64,000 bases of DNA from positions 4,886,772-4,950,771 of the forward strand of contig CP007444.1 of the NCBI GenBank assembly GCA_000632805.1, written 5' to 3'. The DNA comes from Dyella jiangningensis (GTDB lineage Bacteria > Pseudomonadota > Gammaproteobacteria > Xanthomonadales > Rhodanobacteraceae). Below, piece after piece: positions 35,875 through 46,205 of this stretch; positions within the stretch are counted from its first letter, which is position 1, and the number at the start of each line of letters is the position of its first letter. The position numbers and the translations under genes were made by a program. Below the pieces are notes generated by a model. The model did no database searches, was not told the origin of the DNA, and was given only the letters and a program-made list of their open reading frames with translations.

Positions 35875-37203
35875 TTACTGCAGCATCGCGTTGACCGTCT
35901 CCATGTCTTTCAGGTCGATCGAGCCGGCCGACTGCTTGAGCTGCAGCTGGTCGAGCACCAGTTGGTGGCGCGACTGCGAGTAGCTGCTCTCGGCCTGGGT
36001 CAGGGTCTGAATCGCGTTGAGCACGTTCAGCATGGTCTGGGTGCCCACGTCGAAGCCGGCGCGGGTCGCTTCCAGTGCCTTCTGGCCCGAGTCCACCGAA
36101 GCCTTGTTCGCTTCCACCTGGCTGATGCCGGCGAGCACCGAGCGGTAGAAGTTAAGCGTGTCGCGCACGACCTGGCGGCGGGTGGATTCCAGCGAGTCCT
36201 GGGCCTCGTCGCGCTGGTAGATCGACTGGCGAACCTTCGACTGCGTGGCGCCGCCCGAGAAGATCGGGATGCTCACCTGCAGGCCGACGGTCGTGCCGTA
36301 GTTGCCGTTACCGGGAAAGTTGTAGCCCCCGCGTTCGGCCCACGTGGTGTCCTTGCCGCGCGACACCGAGGCGCTCAGCGTCGGCAGGTGACCGGCGCGC
36401 GCCGCGTCGATGGTGTGCTCGGCCGCCTGCACGTTGTACTGGCCAGCCTGGATCGTGGCGTTGGTCTTCAGCGCCGACTGCACCCAGGCGTCCGGGTCGG
36501 ACGGATTGGGGGCCGCGAGCGGCAGGTCCTCGCGCAGCTTCTTGAGGTCGGTCACCGGCTTGCCGGTGATCTGGGTGAGTGCTTCCTTGGCGTCGTTGAG
36601 CGTGTTCTGCGCGGCGATGGTCTGTGCCTTGGCCAGTTCGTAGTACGACTTGGCCTGATACACGTCGGTCACGGCCGAGAGGCCCACCTTGAAGCGCTGG
36701 TCGGCCTGGTCATAGGCCTCCTTGTAGGCGTCTTCGTTGGCCTTGGCGAACACCAGCGCATCCTGGCTGGTGAGCACGCTGAAGTAGGCTTGGGTCACTC
36801 GCACATAGAGGTTCTGCAGCGCGGCTTCGTACGTCGAATCCTGCGCCGAGGCCTGCGAGTGGGCCGCCGACAGGTTGGCCCACTGGCTCAGGTCGACGAT
36901 GGACTGGTCCAGCGTAGCGGTCAGCGAGCGGGTGCGTGTGTGGCCGGCGCCCTGCACCGTGCCATTGGCGAGGTTGCTGCCGGTGGACTGTTGCGTCAGT
37001 CCATAGCTGCCATTGAGCTGAGGCAGCATCACCGCACGCGCCTGGTTGACGCCTTCACCGGTGGCCAGGCGGGTAGCTTCCGCCTGCGACAGCACCGGAT
37101 CATTGGCGCGGGCTTCTCGGTATGCATCCAGCAAGTCCTCGCTGTGGCCGGCCAGCGGGAGCGCCGACAGGGCCAGGGCAAGGGTCAGAAGCTTCAAGCG
37201 CAT
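35875..37203 (-). CDS. tolC: TolC-family outer-membrane channel protein
   Basis: A 442-residue outer-membrane exit duct for type I secretion and RND efflux. The start MRLKLLTLALALS at 37203 is chosen because GAGG lies 7 bp upstream; an ATG four codons earlier is weaker. After a signal peptide ending at GHSE come two repeated outer-membrane-efflux-protein halves, each with an amphipathic helix and a pair of strands, e.g. LLDAYREARANDPVLSQAEA and VGLSAVTDVYQAKSYYELAKA. It follows pcm on the same strand. No partner transporter is in the window, as is usual for a housekeeping TolC. Confidence 0.94.
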   Translation of the reverse strand: MRLKLLTLALALSALPLAGHSEDLLDAYREARANDPVLSQAEATRLATGEGVNQARAVMLPQLNGSYGLTQQSTGSNLANGTVQGAGHTRTRSLTATLDQSIVDLSQWANLSAAHSQASAQDSTYEAALQNLYVRVTQAYFSVLTSQDALVFAKANEDAYKEAYDQADQRFKVGLSAVTDVYQAKSYYELAKAQTIAAQNTLNDAKEALTQITGKPVTDLKKLREDLPLAAPNPSDPDAWVQSALKTNATIQAGQYNVQAAEHTIDAARAGHLPTLSASVSRGKDTTWAERGGYNFPGNGNYGTTVGLQVSIPIFSGGATQSKVRQSIYQRDEAQDSLESTRRQVVRDTLNFYRSVLAGISQVEANKASVDSGQKALEATRAGFDVGTQTMLNVLNAIQTLTQAESSYSQSRHQLVLDQLQLKQSAGSIDLKDMETVNAMLQ

Positions 37204-37229
37204 GGGTTGCCTCATGTTTGGGGAATGGG

Positions 37230-37889
37230 TCAGAAAACGAAGCGACGCGGCGGTTCGGCGTGCTTCAGGTACGGCAGGTCGGTTTCGAACAGCGACTCTT
37301 CGCGGTAGCGGCCGTTGCCTTCATGGGTGAGCAGCAGGACGTGTTGCACCGGCGACTCGCCGCGCACGACCAGCAGGCGGCCGCCGGGCTTCAGCCACGA
37401 CAGGAAACGCTGCGGAATCTGCGCTACGGCGCCGGTCACCACCACCGCATCGAACACGCCGTTCGGCTGCCATGCCGATACCGCTTCGCCCACCTCGAGC
37501 TTCACGTTGGCGATGCCGGCGTGGGCCAGGCGTTCACCCGCGGTGGCGACGAAGTCGGCGTGGATGTCCACGCTGGTGACGCCAGCCGACAGCTTGGCGA
37601 GGCAGGCGGTGAGGAAACCCGAACCCGTGCCGATTTCCAGCACCTGGTCGGTGGGCAGCAGTTCAAGCGCCTGCAGCACGCGACCCTCGACCACCGGTTT
37701 CATCATCACTTCGCCGTGGCCAAGCGGCAGAGTGAGGTCCGCAAAGGCAAGCTGGCGATGCTCGGCGGCAACGAAATCCTCGCGGCGCACGCTGCCGAGC
37801 ACGTCGAGTACGCGTGCATCCAGCACCTCCCAGGGGCGCACCTGGTTTTCCACCATGTTGACCCGCGCCTGATCGAAGTTCATTGCCAT
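37230..37889 (-). CDS. pcm: Protein-L-isoaspartate O-methyltransferase family protein
   Basis: A 219-residue SAM-dependent methyltransferase that repairs isoaspartyl residues in aged proteins. Family features are MVENQVRPWEVLDARVLDV, PLGHGEVMMKPVVEGRVLQA (with the region that in Pcm reads as the substrate loop), and the SAM loop VLEIGTGSGFLTACLAKL, followed by VTSVDIHADF and AVVVTGAVAQIP. The usual Pcm motif 'GxGxxxxxP' is slightly changed, so the substrate could differ from classical Pcm. It lies just upstream of tolC on the same strand with 26 bp between, so the two are probably cotranscribed. Confidence 0.9.
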   Translation of the reverse strand: MAMNFDQARVNMVENQVRPWEVLDARVLDVLGSVRREDFVAAEHRQLAFADLTLPLGHGEVMMKPVVEGRVLQALELLPTDQVLEIGTGSGFLTACLAKLSAGVTSVDIHADFVATAGERLAHAGIANVKLEVGEAVSAWQPNGVFDAVVVTGAVAQIPQRFLSWLKPGGRLLVVRGESPVQHVLLLTHEGNGRYREESLFETDLPYLKHAEPPRRFVF

Positions 37890-38054
37890 CTTGCTTGCGT
37901 CCTGATCGGATCGAAAAAAAGGCTAAAAAGGATAAGCGCTTAGCCACTTTCCGACAATGTGCAAAGCCTGCGGCCTGCCCCGGGTGCTACGAAGTGCCGG
38001 AAGTCACCGCGCTCGGTTGACGGAAGTCATGCGTGGCGCGGTGTCCGCGGACAC

Positions 38055-38390
38055 TTACGCGCTGCGGCGATGAAATTGGAAGGGTGCCCCGAGTACGTCC
38101 GCCGGCAGGCGGGCGAGGGCATCTTCCACCGTCTGATGCAAAGCCGCGTCAAGGCGACGCACCCGGCCCAGCGGCGACTCCTCGCCATGGCTCTGCGCAG
38201 CCACGGCCAGCCAGGCCAGCCAGCGAGCCAGCCGGCCACGTTCGGTGGCGTCCAGGCCCGCCAATGCCGAGCGCGCCGCGAAAGCCGCCTGGCGGGCGCC
38301 GACCTGCCCACGCTCGAGCCAGCAGGCCATCGCACGCTGGGCGAGACGGTATGCCGGACTGAGGGAAAGTTCTGCGATAGTGGAGGACAT
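38055..38390 (-). CDS. Hypothetical Ala/Arg-rich helical protein
   Basis: A 111-residue protein that I do not recognise. It is soluble, predicted helical and rich in Ala, Arg and Leu, with a Trp-containing stretch (GRLARWLAWLAVAAQSHG) near residue 55. It has no signal peptide or clear motif. It starts 98 bp from a divergent TetR regulator, and an inverted repeat lies between them, so it could be a target of that regulator. The composition is plausible for a real gene at this GC content, but a spurious ORF cannot be excluded. Confidence 0.5.
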   Translation of the reverse strand: MSSTIAELSLSPAYRLAQRAMACWLERGQVGARQAAFAARSALAGLDATERGRLARWLAWLAVAAQSHGEESPLGRVRRLDAALHQTVEDALARLPADVLGAPFQFHRRSA

Positions 38391-38419
38391 AGGGAAAGCC
38401 GTGTATCGTGGCCATGGAA

Positions 38420-38457
38420 AATAACTAAACCGTCCCGTATACTAAACGGCAGTTATT
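38420..38457. promoter_or_regulatory. Candidate TetR operator and promoter
   Basis: AATAACT (38420-38426) and AGTTATT (38451-38457) are perfect inverted arms 24 bp apart. Inside are two direct repeats, ACTAAACCG and ACTAAACGG, 17 bp apart. TATACT at 38438 would serve as a -10 with TGGAAA 17 bp upstream, so a repressor here would block the tetR promoter. Confidence 0.5.
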
Positions 38458-38488
38458 CATTTGTGAAGCCATTTTCGAAGGTATAGCC

Positions 38489-39139
38489 ATGAGCACGATC
38501 CCGCAGACCAAGCCTCAGGGACCTGGCCGTCCCAAGGACATGGAAAAGCGCGCGGCGATCCTGGAGGCCGCCAAGGCCCTGTTCATCCGCAACGCCTTCG
38601 CGGGCACCAGCATGGATGCCGTGGCCGCCGAGGCAGGCGTTTCCAAGCTCACCGTGTACAGCCACTTCGGCGACAAAGACAACCTGTTTCGCGAGGTCAT
38701 CCGTGCCCGCATCCAGGATCTCCTGCCTGAAGACACCTACCAATACGTCGCCGGTGAAGACATCCGCGTGACGCTTGAGCGCATCGCCCTGCATCACGTG
38801 CGTCTGGACTGCGACGTGCAGAACGTCGGCACCTTCCGCGCCATCCTCAGCGACTGCCGCCAGGGCAACCCGCGCTACGGCCGGTTGCTGTGGGAGGAAG
38901 GCCCGGAGCGTGGCCACGCGTTGATGAAACGCCTGCTGCAACAGGCGGTTGACGACGGCAAGCTGGACATCGCCAACGTCTCGCGGGCCGCCGGCCAATT
39001 TACCTCCCTGATCAAGGGCGAAATGCTCCTGCGCCGCATGTTCGGCTGCGAGGAGTGCGCCCAGTCCTATGCCGTCGAGCTGGAACAGACCGCCCGTGAT
39101 GGCGTGGACATGTTCCTGCGCGCCTACCTGCCGCGCTGA
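38489..39139 (+). CDS. TetR-family transcriptional regulator
   Basis: A 216-residue regulator. The N-terminal TetR DNA-binding domain spans about residues 20-70: KRAAILEAAKALFIRNAF, the helix-turn-helix TSMDAVAAEAGVSKLTVYSHF, and GDKDNLFREVI. The C-terminal ligand domain is of the AefR/TetR_C_7 type in general appearance, with a cysteine-bearing segment MFGCEECAQSYAVELEQ near residue 180. The ligand is unknown. A candidate operator lies in its own promoter region, shared with the divergent hypothetical gene; autorepression is likely. thiC follows but has its own riboswitch. Confidence 0.92.
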   Translation: MSTIPQTKPQGPGRPKDMEKRAAILEAAKALFIRNAFAGTSMDAVAAEAGVSKLTVYSHFGDKDNLFREVIRARIQDLLPEDTYQYVAGEDIRVTLERIALHHVRLDCDVQNVGTFRAILSDCRQGNPRYGRLLWEEGPERGHALMKRLLQQAVDDGKLDIANVSRAAGQFTSLIKGEMLLRRMFGCEECAQSYAVELEQTARDGVDMFLRAYLPR

Positions 39140-39225
39140 AACCCGCTCACGGCCGCGTCCGTCTCCGGCCGCTTGCCGCCGTCGCACTCGCGACCAACCC
39201 CGCTTCGTGCTCAAATAGGGCCCTT

Positions 39226-39303
39226 GAAGCGGGGGTGCCGGCAACAGTCGGCTGAGAGAGTCCCTTCGAACCTGATGCGGCTAGTACCGCTGTAGGGAGC
39301 TTC
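39226..39303 (+). promoter_or_regulatory. TPP riboswitch (THI element)
   Basis: The conserved thi-box strings are present in order: GGGGTGCC, GGCTGAGAGA, CCCTTCGAACCTGATGCGG, CTAGTACCGC and TGTAGGGAGC. P1 closes with GAAGC (39226) and GCTTC (39299). Downstream are three further hairpins before thiC, e.g. CCGCAC-GTTCCT-GTGCGG at 39377-39394, which may form the expression platform. Confidence 0.97.
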
Positions 39304-39453
39304 GCCGCACGGCATGGAACCCGTGCGTCCGGCGCCGTCGCTTCTGTTGCTGGTATGCGAATCCGTTCGCAACACCCCGCACGTTCCTGTGCGGAATCCC
39401 CAACAAAAGCACGTCCCCTCGGGGACATCGCTTCGACCCCGGACGACTTGCCG

Positions 39454-41331
<1,878 letters not shown>

Positions 41332-41345
41332 ATGCCTTGTCCGTT

Positions 41346-41425
41346 GTGGGAGCGCACCGTGTGCGCGACTGCGGAGCTGAAGTTTGCCGCTCCGTCAGGC
41401 TGTCGCGCACAGGGTGCGCTCCCAC
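41346..41425. repeat. Paired REP element, pair 4
   Basis: Copies at 41346-41369 (GTGG head, with CCGTGTGCGCGAC in place of CCCTGTGCGCGAC) and 41402-41425 (minus, GTGG head, consensus), in the thiC/ferritin spacer. The first arm has a one-base change in the loop. Confidence 0.85.
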
Positions 41426-41557
41426 AAAAAAACGGCGCCACGCATGCGTGGTGTCGGGAACAGCGGCCTGAACCGTTGTCATCCGCTTTCACCTGCGTTT
41501 CGCACGCTGCCGCCTACGGTCCGGCTATTGCCCAGCCAGTCCATAGGGAGCCACGCC

Positions 41558-42142
41558 ATGGCAGCCAAGCCATTTCTCAGCGACATCGAAACCATTCGCA
41601 AACGCGCGCGCGAACATATCGACCAAGGTGCGATCACGGCCGGCTATACCGCCGATCGCGAAACCGTGATCAAGCTGCTCAATGAAGCGCTGGCCACCGA
41701 AATCGTGTGCGTGCTGCGTTACAAGTATCACTACTACATGGCCAAGGGCATTCACGCCAAGAGCGTGGCGGCCGAGTTCCTCGAGCATGCCAACGAGGAG
41801 CAATCCCATGCCGACCAGATCGCACAGCGCATCACGCAGCTCGACGGCGCGCCGAATTTTTCGCCGGACGGACTGCTCTCGCGCAGCCACGCCGACTACG
41901 TGGAAGGCGACGATCTCGTCGACATGATCAAAGAAGACCTGGTGGCCGAACGCATCGCGATCGACAGCTATCGCGAGATCATCAATTACATCGGCGCCGC
42001 CGATCCCACGACGCGGCGCATGATGGAAGACATCCTCGCGGTGGAGGAAGAACACGCGGAGGATCTTGCGACGCTGCTGGACGAGCTGGGCAAGAAGGGC
42101 GAGCCTGCCAAGGCGCGGCCGGAGAAGAGCACGAAGCATTAG
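41558..42142 (+). CDS. Bacterioferritin-like diiron protein
   Basis: A 194-residue four-helix-bundle ferritin-like protein. The start MAAKPFLSDIETIRKRARE at 41558 is preceded by TAGGGAG. Iron ligands are visible in two ExxH motifs: AEFLEHANEEQSHADQIA and ILAVEEEHAEDLATLL, with a first glutamate in NEALATEIVCVLRYKYHYY. It resembles the bacterioferritin/DUF-type ferritins common in Xanthomonadales rather than haem-bearing Bfr; I see no clear haem-ligand methionine. The expected role is iron storage or oxidative-stress protection. It has a charged, lysine-rich C-terminal tail. Confidence 0.87.
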   Translation: MAAKPFLSDIETIRKRAREHIDQGAITAGYTADRETVIKLLNEALATEIVCVLRYKYHYYMAKGIHAKSVAAEFLEHANEEQSHADQIAQRITQLDGAPNFSPDGLLSRSHADYVEGDDLVDMIKEDLVAERIAIDSYREIINYIGAADPTTRRMMEDILAVEEEHAEDLATLLDELGKKGEPAKARPEKSTKH

Positions 42143-42199
42143 TCAGCGGATCGCGCGCAGCCGCGTTATCGGTGCGAGCTGTCCAACCGGAGAGGCATC

Positions 42200-42397
42200 A
42201 TGCCGATGTCGAGGCCTGCGGCCCGCCCGGGCCATGTGATCCTGCGCACCGTTCTGACGGTGCTGTCCATCGCGGTGCTGCTGGCATGCGTGCTGATGTG
42301 GTGGATGACGATGTTCGACACGCCGCAGCCCGTTGCGTCGTCCGCTGATACGCAAGGCTCGGCCATCGCGACAGCGCAGGCGGGTGGGTCGGAATAA
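42200..42397 (+). CDS. Small single-span membrane protein
   Basis: A 65-residue protein that I do not recognise. It has one hydrophobic helix (VILRTVLTVLSIAVLLACVL, about residues 13-32) followed by WWMTMFD and a short polar tail. The start has a strong ribosome-binding site (GGAGAGG, 5 bp before ATG), and a bidirectional terminator follows its stop by 10 bp, both of which favour a real gene. It lies 57 bp after the ferritin-like gene and could be cotranscribed. Confidence 0.62.
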   Translation: MPMSRPAARPGHVILRTVLTVLSIAVLLACVLMWWMTMFDTPQPVASSADTQGSAIATAQAGGSE

Positions 42398-42407
42398 GGC
42401 ACAAAAA

Positions 42408-42435
42408 AACGCGCCACCCGAAGGTGGCGCGTTTC
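42408..42435. terminator. Bidirectional terminator between small membrane gene and ppa
   Basis: AAACGCGCCACC-CGAA-GGTGGCGCGTTT: a perfect 12-bp stem with a CGAA tetraloop, preceded by an A-run, lying between convergent genes. Confidence 0.93.
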
Positions 42436-42445
42436 ACATGAGTGA

Positions 42446-42985
42446 TCAGGCCTTCTTGTCGGCTTCGTAGCGGGCCATGCCGCTATTGATCTCGGCCTTC
42501 GCCTCGTCGGCGCCGACCCAGCCTTCCACCTTCACCCACTTGCCCTTCTCCAGATCCTTGTAGTGCTCGAAGAAGTGGCCGATGCGCTCCAGCCAGTGGC
42601 CGGACACCTGCTTGATGTCCTTGATGTGCGCGTAGCCCGCGAAGATCTTCTCCACCGGCACCACCACCAGCTTCTCGTCGCTGCCGGCTTCGTCGGTCAT
42701 CTTCAGCATGCCGACCGGATGGCAACGGATCACCGAGCCGGGTACCAGCGGCAGCGGCAGGATCACCAGCGCGTCCAGCGGATCGCCGTCACCGCCCAGC
42801 GTGCCCGGCACGTAGCCGTAATTGCACGGGTAGCGCATCGGCGTGGACAGGATGCGATCGACGAAGATCGCGCCGCTTTCCTTCTCCACCTCGTACTTGA
42901 CGGGCTCGGCATCCTTGGGGATTTCGATGATGACGTTGATTTCGTCCGGAACCTTGCGGCCGGCGGAGACGAGGTGCAGACCCAT
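42446..42985 (-). CDS. ppa: Inorganic pyrophosphatase, soluble (family I)
   Basis: A 179-residue cytoplasmic enzyme hydrolysing PPi to two phosphates. The start MGLHLVSAGRKVPDEINV at 42985 is chosen since the upstream frame overlaps the oxygenase gene. Active-site segments are EIPKDAEPVKYEVEKESG, RYPCNYGYVPGTLGGDGDPLDALV (with its aspartate triad, split here) and KDIKQVSGHWLERIGHFFEHYKDLE. Length matches E. coli Ppa (176). The window also holds a membrane pump and a phosphofructokinase that both use PPi, so this enzyme would compete with them for substrate. Confidence 0.97.
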   Translation of the reverse strand: MGLHLVSAGRKVPDEINVIIEIPKDAEPVKYEVEKESGAIFVDRILSTPMRYPCNYGYVPGTLGGDGDPLDALVILPLPLVPGSVIRCHPVGMLKMTDEAGSDEKLVVVPVEKIFAGYAHIKDIKQVSGHWLERIGHFFEHYKDLEKGKWVKVEGWVGADEAKAEINSGMARYEADKKA

Positions 42986-43100
42986 GGGCTTGATCCTTGG
43001 CGTAGTCAAAAGCAAAGACTTGCAAGGATACGGCAAAACACTGGTGCGTCGCAGCAGCGACGGGCGGCAATTCAGCGTCTGGCTGGGGCCGGCGGAGCGA

Positions 43101-43937
43101 TCAGGGTTGGTAAGGGCGCTCGCGCAACCATTTGGTGGCAATCCACTTTTCGCCCTTGATCACGGGCAGGCCGGCATGCAAAGAGGCCTGGTCGCCGGTC
43201 TCATAGGCGAAATAGACGGCCGAACCGCGCATCGCGGTCACGGTCAGGCCGATGTGGGGAAAGCCGGTACCGCCACCTTCCTCGGGCGTGTTGAGGTACA
43301 TCACCACGCTGGCGATACGCTGGCCGCCGCGTGCCGTCACTGCGCTGAAGCCGGGCTGGGTGGGATCGAACCAGTCGAAGTGCGGCTCGTATTCCTGGCC
43401 GGGCTGGTAATGCAGGATCTGCAGGCCTTCGCCATGGCTCACCGGTATCGCGAGCAGATCGGCGATGCGCTGCTCGATGCGTTGGACCAGCGGTGTTTCG
43501 CCGATGCGAAAGAACATGCCTTGGCTGGTGCGGCGCTCGTCGGTCTGGTGGCGGCCTTCCACATCCACGGTCTGCGAACGCTGCAGGCGAGGTTTGGCTT
43601 CCGCGATCAGGTTCTCGCACTCGTCGGCGGTGAGCATGTTTTCGAGCACGCGCACGATGGGCTTGTCGGTGCTGATCGTGACACGCAGCGTGTGGCCATC
43701 AACGGTTTGCTGCGGCGGTTCGGGATGACGCGTCCGCCGTCCGCTGGCACCGGGCTTGCTCGCCGCCATCACCGTGGCCAACGGCAGGTTGAGCACGCGG
43801 GCCACCATCTGCCGGCTCTGTTCGCCACCGTACCCGGCATCTTTCATCAGGTTCAGCAGGTCGCTGAGGCTATGGCCGGAACGGGCCGTGGCGAGGATCC
43901 ACTCGCGAAGCTCGGGACGAATCGTGTGGTTGCTCAT
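43101..43937 (-). CDS. 2-oxoglutarate/Fe(II)-dependent prolyl-4-hydroxylase-like oxygenase
   Basis: A 278-residue dioxygenase. The start MSNHTIRPELREW at 43937 is preferred to an ATG at 43976. An N-terminal helical region (about 1-90) precedes the P4Hc catalytic domain. Iron ligands are visible as HFD in EYEPHFDWFDPTQPG and the distal His in DQASLHAGLPVIKGEKW, with the following Lys as the likely 2-oxoglutarate anchor. MYLNTPEEGGGTGFPHIG is the family core. Bacterial members hydroxylate proline in proteins such as EF-Tu in some species; the substrate here is unknown. It lies 57 bp after the prolyl oligopeptidase on the same strand. Confidence 0.88.
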   Translation of the reverse strand: MSNHTIRPELREWILATARSGHSLSDLLNLMKDAGYGGEQSRQMVARVLNLPLATVMAASKPGASGRRTRHPEPPQQTVDGHTLRVTISTDKPIVRVLENMLTADECENLIAEAKPRLQRSQTVDVEGRHQTDERRTSQGMFFRIGETPLVQRIEQRIADLLAIPVSHGEGLQILHYQPGQEYEPHFDWFDPTQPGFSAVTARGGQRIASVVMYLNTPEEGGGTGFPHIGLTVTAMRGSAVYFAYETGDQASLHAGLPVIKGEKWIATKWLRERPYQP

Positions 43938-43994
43938 CGGGACAGAAGAGTGCGCCAGCTCAGGCTGGCGCACCATGTTACGCAGGGAGCGCGA

Positions 43995-46106
43995 TTACTT
44001 CACGTGGTCCCAAAGGTAGGTATAGCCGAGCGCACTCATGAAGGCCGCCTGCCTGTTGTCCGCCGCCGCGCCATGGCCGCCTTCGATGTTCTCGTAGAAG
44101 CTGGCGTCGTAGCCCAGCGATTGAAGCTTGGCGAACATCTTGCGTGCATGCACGGGACCCACGCGGTCGTCGCGGGTGGAGGTGGTGAACAGCACCGGCG
44201 GATACTTCTTGCCGGCCGTGGCGTTGGCATAGGGCGAGAAAGTCCTGATCCATGCCCATTCCTGCGGCTTGTCGGGGTCGCCATATTCGGCGATCCACGA
44301 CGCACCCGCCGACAGGTGCGTGTAGCGCTGCATGTCGAGCAGCGCCACCTGGCTCACGACGCCGCCGTACAACTGCGGATACAGCGTGAGCATGTTGCCC
44401 ATCAACAGGCCGCCGTTGCTGCCGCCCATTGCTCCGAGGTGCGCGGGTGAGGTGATCTTGCGGGCGAACAGGTCTTCGGACACGGCGGCGAAGTCTTCGT
44501 AAGCGCGCAAGCGGTTGGCCTTCAGCGCCGCCTGGTGCCAGCGCGGGCCGTATTCGCCGCCACCACGGATGTTCGCGACCACGTAGACGCCACCCTTTTC
44601 CAGCCATGCGCGTCCAACGCTGCCACTGTATGCCGGCTGCAACGAGACTTCGAAGCCGCCATAGCCGTATTGCAGGGTGGGATTCTTGCCGTTGGCTTGG
44701 AGGTTCTTCGGTGCGATCTCGAAGTAGGGCACGCGCGTGCCGTCCTTCGAGGTGGCGAAGTGCTGGCTTACGTCGTACTTGGAGGCGTCGAAGAAGCTCG
44801 GGCTGTGCTTGATCGCCTGTGCCTCGCCCTGGCCCAGCGTGCCGAAATACAGCGTAGTGGGCTCCAGGAAGCCGCTGACAGTGAGGAAGTAGTCGTCGCT
44901 GTGGTCCTCATCCACCGCGGCCGCCGCGATGGTCGAGAGTTTGGGCGCACCGCCCAGGCTCTCGCGCTTCCACGTACCGGGCTGAGGCGTCAGCACTTCC
45001 AGTTTGTTCACCACGTTGTCCATCACGTTGAGGATCAACTGGTGGCGAGTCCACGAGTAGCCGTCCAATGCCGTGCTGTCTGTGGGTTCGAACAATACGA
45101 TGAGCTCGCGCTTGCCGGCCATGTAGTCATCGAACTTCGCCGCCAATAGCGAGCCGGACTTGTAGGTCTTGCCACCAACGTTCCAGTCGCTGCGCGGCTC
45201 GATCAGCAGCCACTCGCGATGCACGCCGGTGTTGGCATCCGTCGGCACGTCGATGCGCGTGAGCTTGCCGTTCTTGCCGCGCACGAAGGTCTCGCTGTCG
45301 TAGAAGGCGATCTGGCGCGTGACGAAATCGCGTTCGAAACCGGGCGTCTGGTCGCGGAACGCGGAGACGCTCATGTCATCGTTCTTGACCTCGTACACCG
45401 TCACGGCGCTGGCGAGCGGCGTGCCGCGCTTCCACTCCTTCACGATGCGCGGATAGCTCGAAGTGGTCATCGAGCCGGGGCCGAAGTCAGTCGCGACGTA
45501 GATGTGGTCCTTGTCCATCCAGGCGATGTCGGTCTTCGCCTCGGGCAAGACGAAGCCATCCTTCACGAATTGCCCGGTGGGCAAGTCGAACTCGCGGATC
45601 ACGCTGGCATCGGCGCCGCCGCGCGAGAGCGCGACCAGGCAGCGCTGATTTTCGGGTTTCAGGCAATAGGCGCCGTGCCACACCCAGTTTTCGTTCTCGG
45701 CCTTGCCGAGCGCGTCCAGGTCGATCACGGTCTCCCATGCCGGCCGGTCCTTGCGGTATTCCTCCATCGTCGTGCGTCGCCACACGCCGCGCGGATGGTC
45801 CTGGTCGCGCCAGAAGTTGTAGTACTGATCACCGATCTTCGTGACCATCGGAATGCGATCGTGCGAGTCGAGCACTTCCAGGATGCGCGCGTCGAGTTGC
45901 TTGAACTCCGCGCTGTCGGCGTATTGCTTCACCGTTTGCGCATTCTGCTGCTTGACCCAGTCGAGCTGCTTGGGGCCGTCGATGGTTTCGAGCCACAGGT
46001 TGGGATCGGCGGCGTGGTCGTTGATGTTGGCGGGTGTGGGTGTGCTTGCGTGTGTCATGCCGGCGATGGCCAGGGCAAGGAAAAGGACGAGCGGATGCTT
46101 GTTCAC
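43995..46106 (-). CDS. Prolyl oligopeptidase family serine peptidase (S9A), exported
   Basis: A 703-residue enzyme. A GTG start at 46106 (NKHPLVLFLALAIAGMTHAS) has GAGAGAG upstream and opens a signal peptide. The N-terminal beta-propeller domain covers roughly residues 90-430, framed by DPNLWLETIDG and the HFDYWWRDQ-like FWRDQDHPRGVWRRT. The catalytic alpha/beta-hydrolase domain carries the nucleophile in GAMGGSNGGLLMGNML, the Asp in STRDDRVGPVHARKMF and the His in IEGGHGAAADNRQ. Order Ser-Asp-His and the GGSNGG box place it in S9A. It probably cleaves short proline-containing peptides in the periplasm. Confidence 0.93.
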   Translation of the reverse strand: MNKHPLVLFLALAIAGMTHASTPTPANINDHAADPNLWLETIDGPKQLDWVKQQNAQTVKQYADSAEFKQLDARILEVLDSHDRIPMVTKIGDQYYNFWRDQDHPRGVWRRTTMEEYRKDRPAWETVIDLDALGKAENENWVWHGAYCLKPENQRCLVALSRGGADASVIREFDLPTGQFVKDGFVLPEAKTDIAWMDKDHIYVATDFGPGSMTTSSYPRIVKEWKRGTPLASAVTVYEVKNDDMSVSAFRDQTPGFERDFVTRQIAFYDSETFVRGKNGKLTRIDVPTDANTGVHREWLLIEPRSDWNVGGKTYKSGSLLAAKFDDYMAGKRELIVLFEPTDSTALDGYSWTRHQLILNVMDNVVNKLEVLTPQPGTWKRESLGGAPKLSTIAAAAVDEDHSDDYFLTVSGFLEPTTLYFGTLGQGEAQAIKHSPSFFDASKYDVSQHFATSKDGTRVPYFEIAPKNLQANGKNPTLQYGYGGFEVSLQPAYSGSVGRAWLEKGGVYVVANIRGGGEYGPRWHQAALKANRLRAYEDFAAVSEDLFARKITSPAHLGAMGGSNGGLLMGNMLTLYPQLYGGVVSQVALLDMQRYTHLSAGASWIAEYGDPDKPQEWAWIRTFSPYANATAGKKYPPVLFTTSTRDDRVGPVHARKMFAKLQSLGYDASFYENIEGGHGAAADNRQAAFMSALGYTYLWDHVK

Positions 46107-46205
46107 TTGCCAGCTCTCTCTCGGTCGCGGGAAGGGTCCAGCCATTTCAACAGCTGGCGCGGGAAACGTCACCTGCATGAACACATGGCGCATCGGGAGG
46201 AGCGG

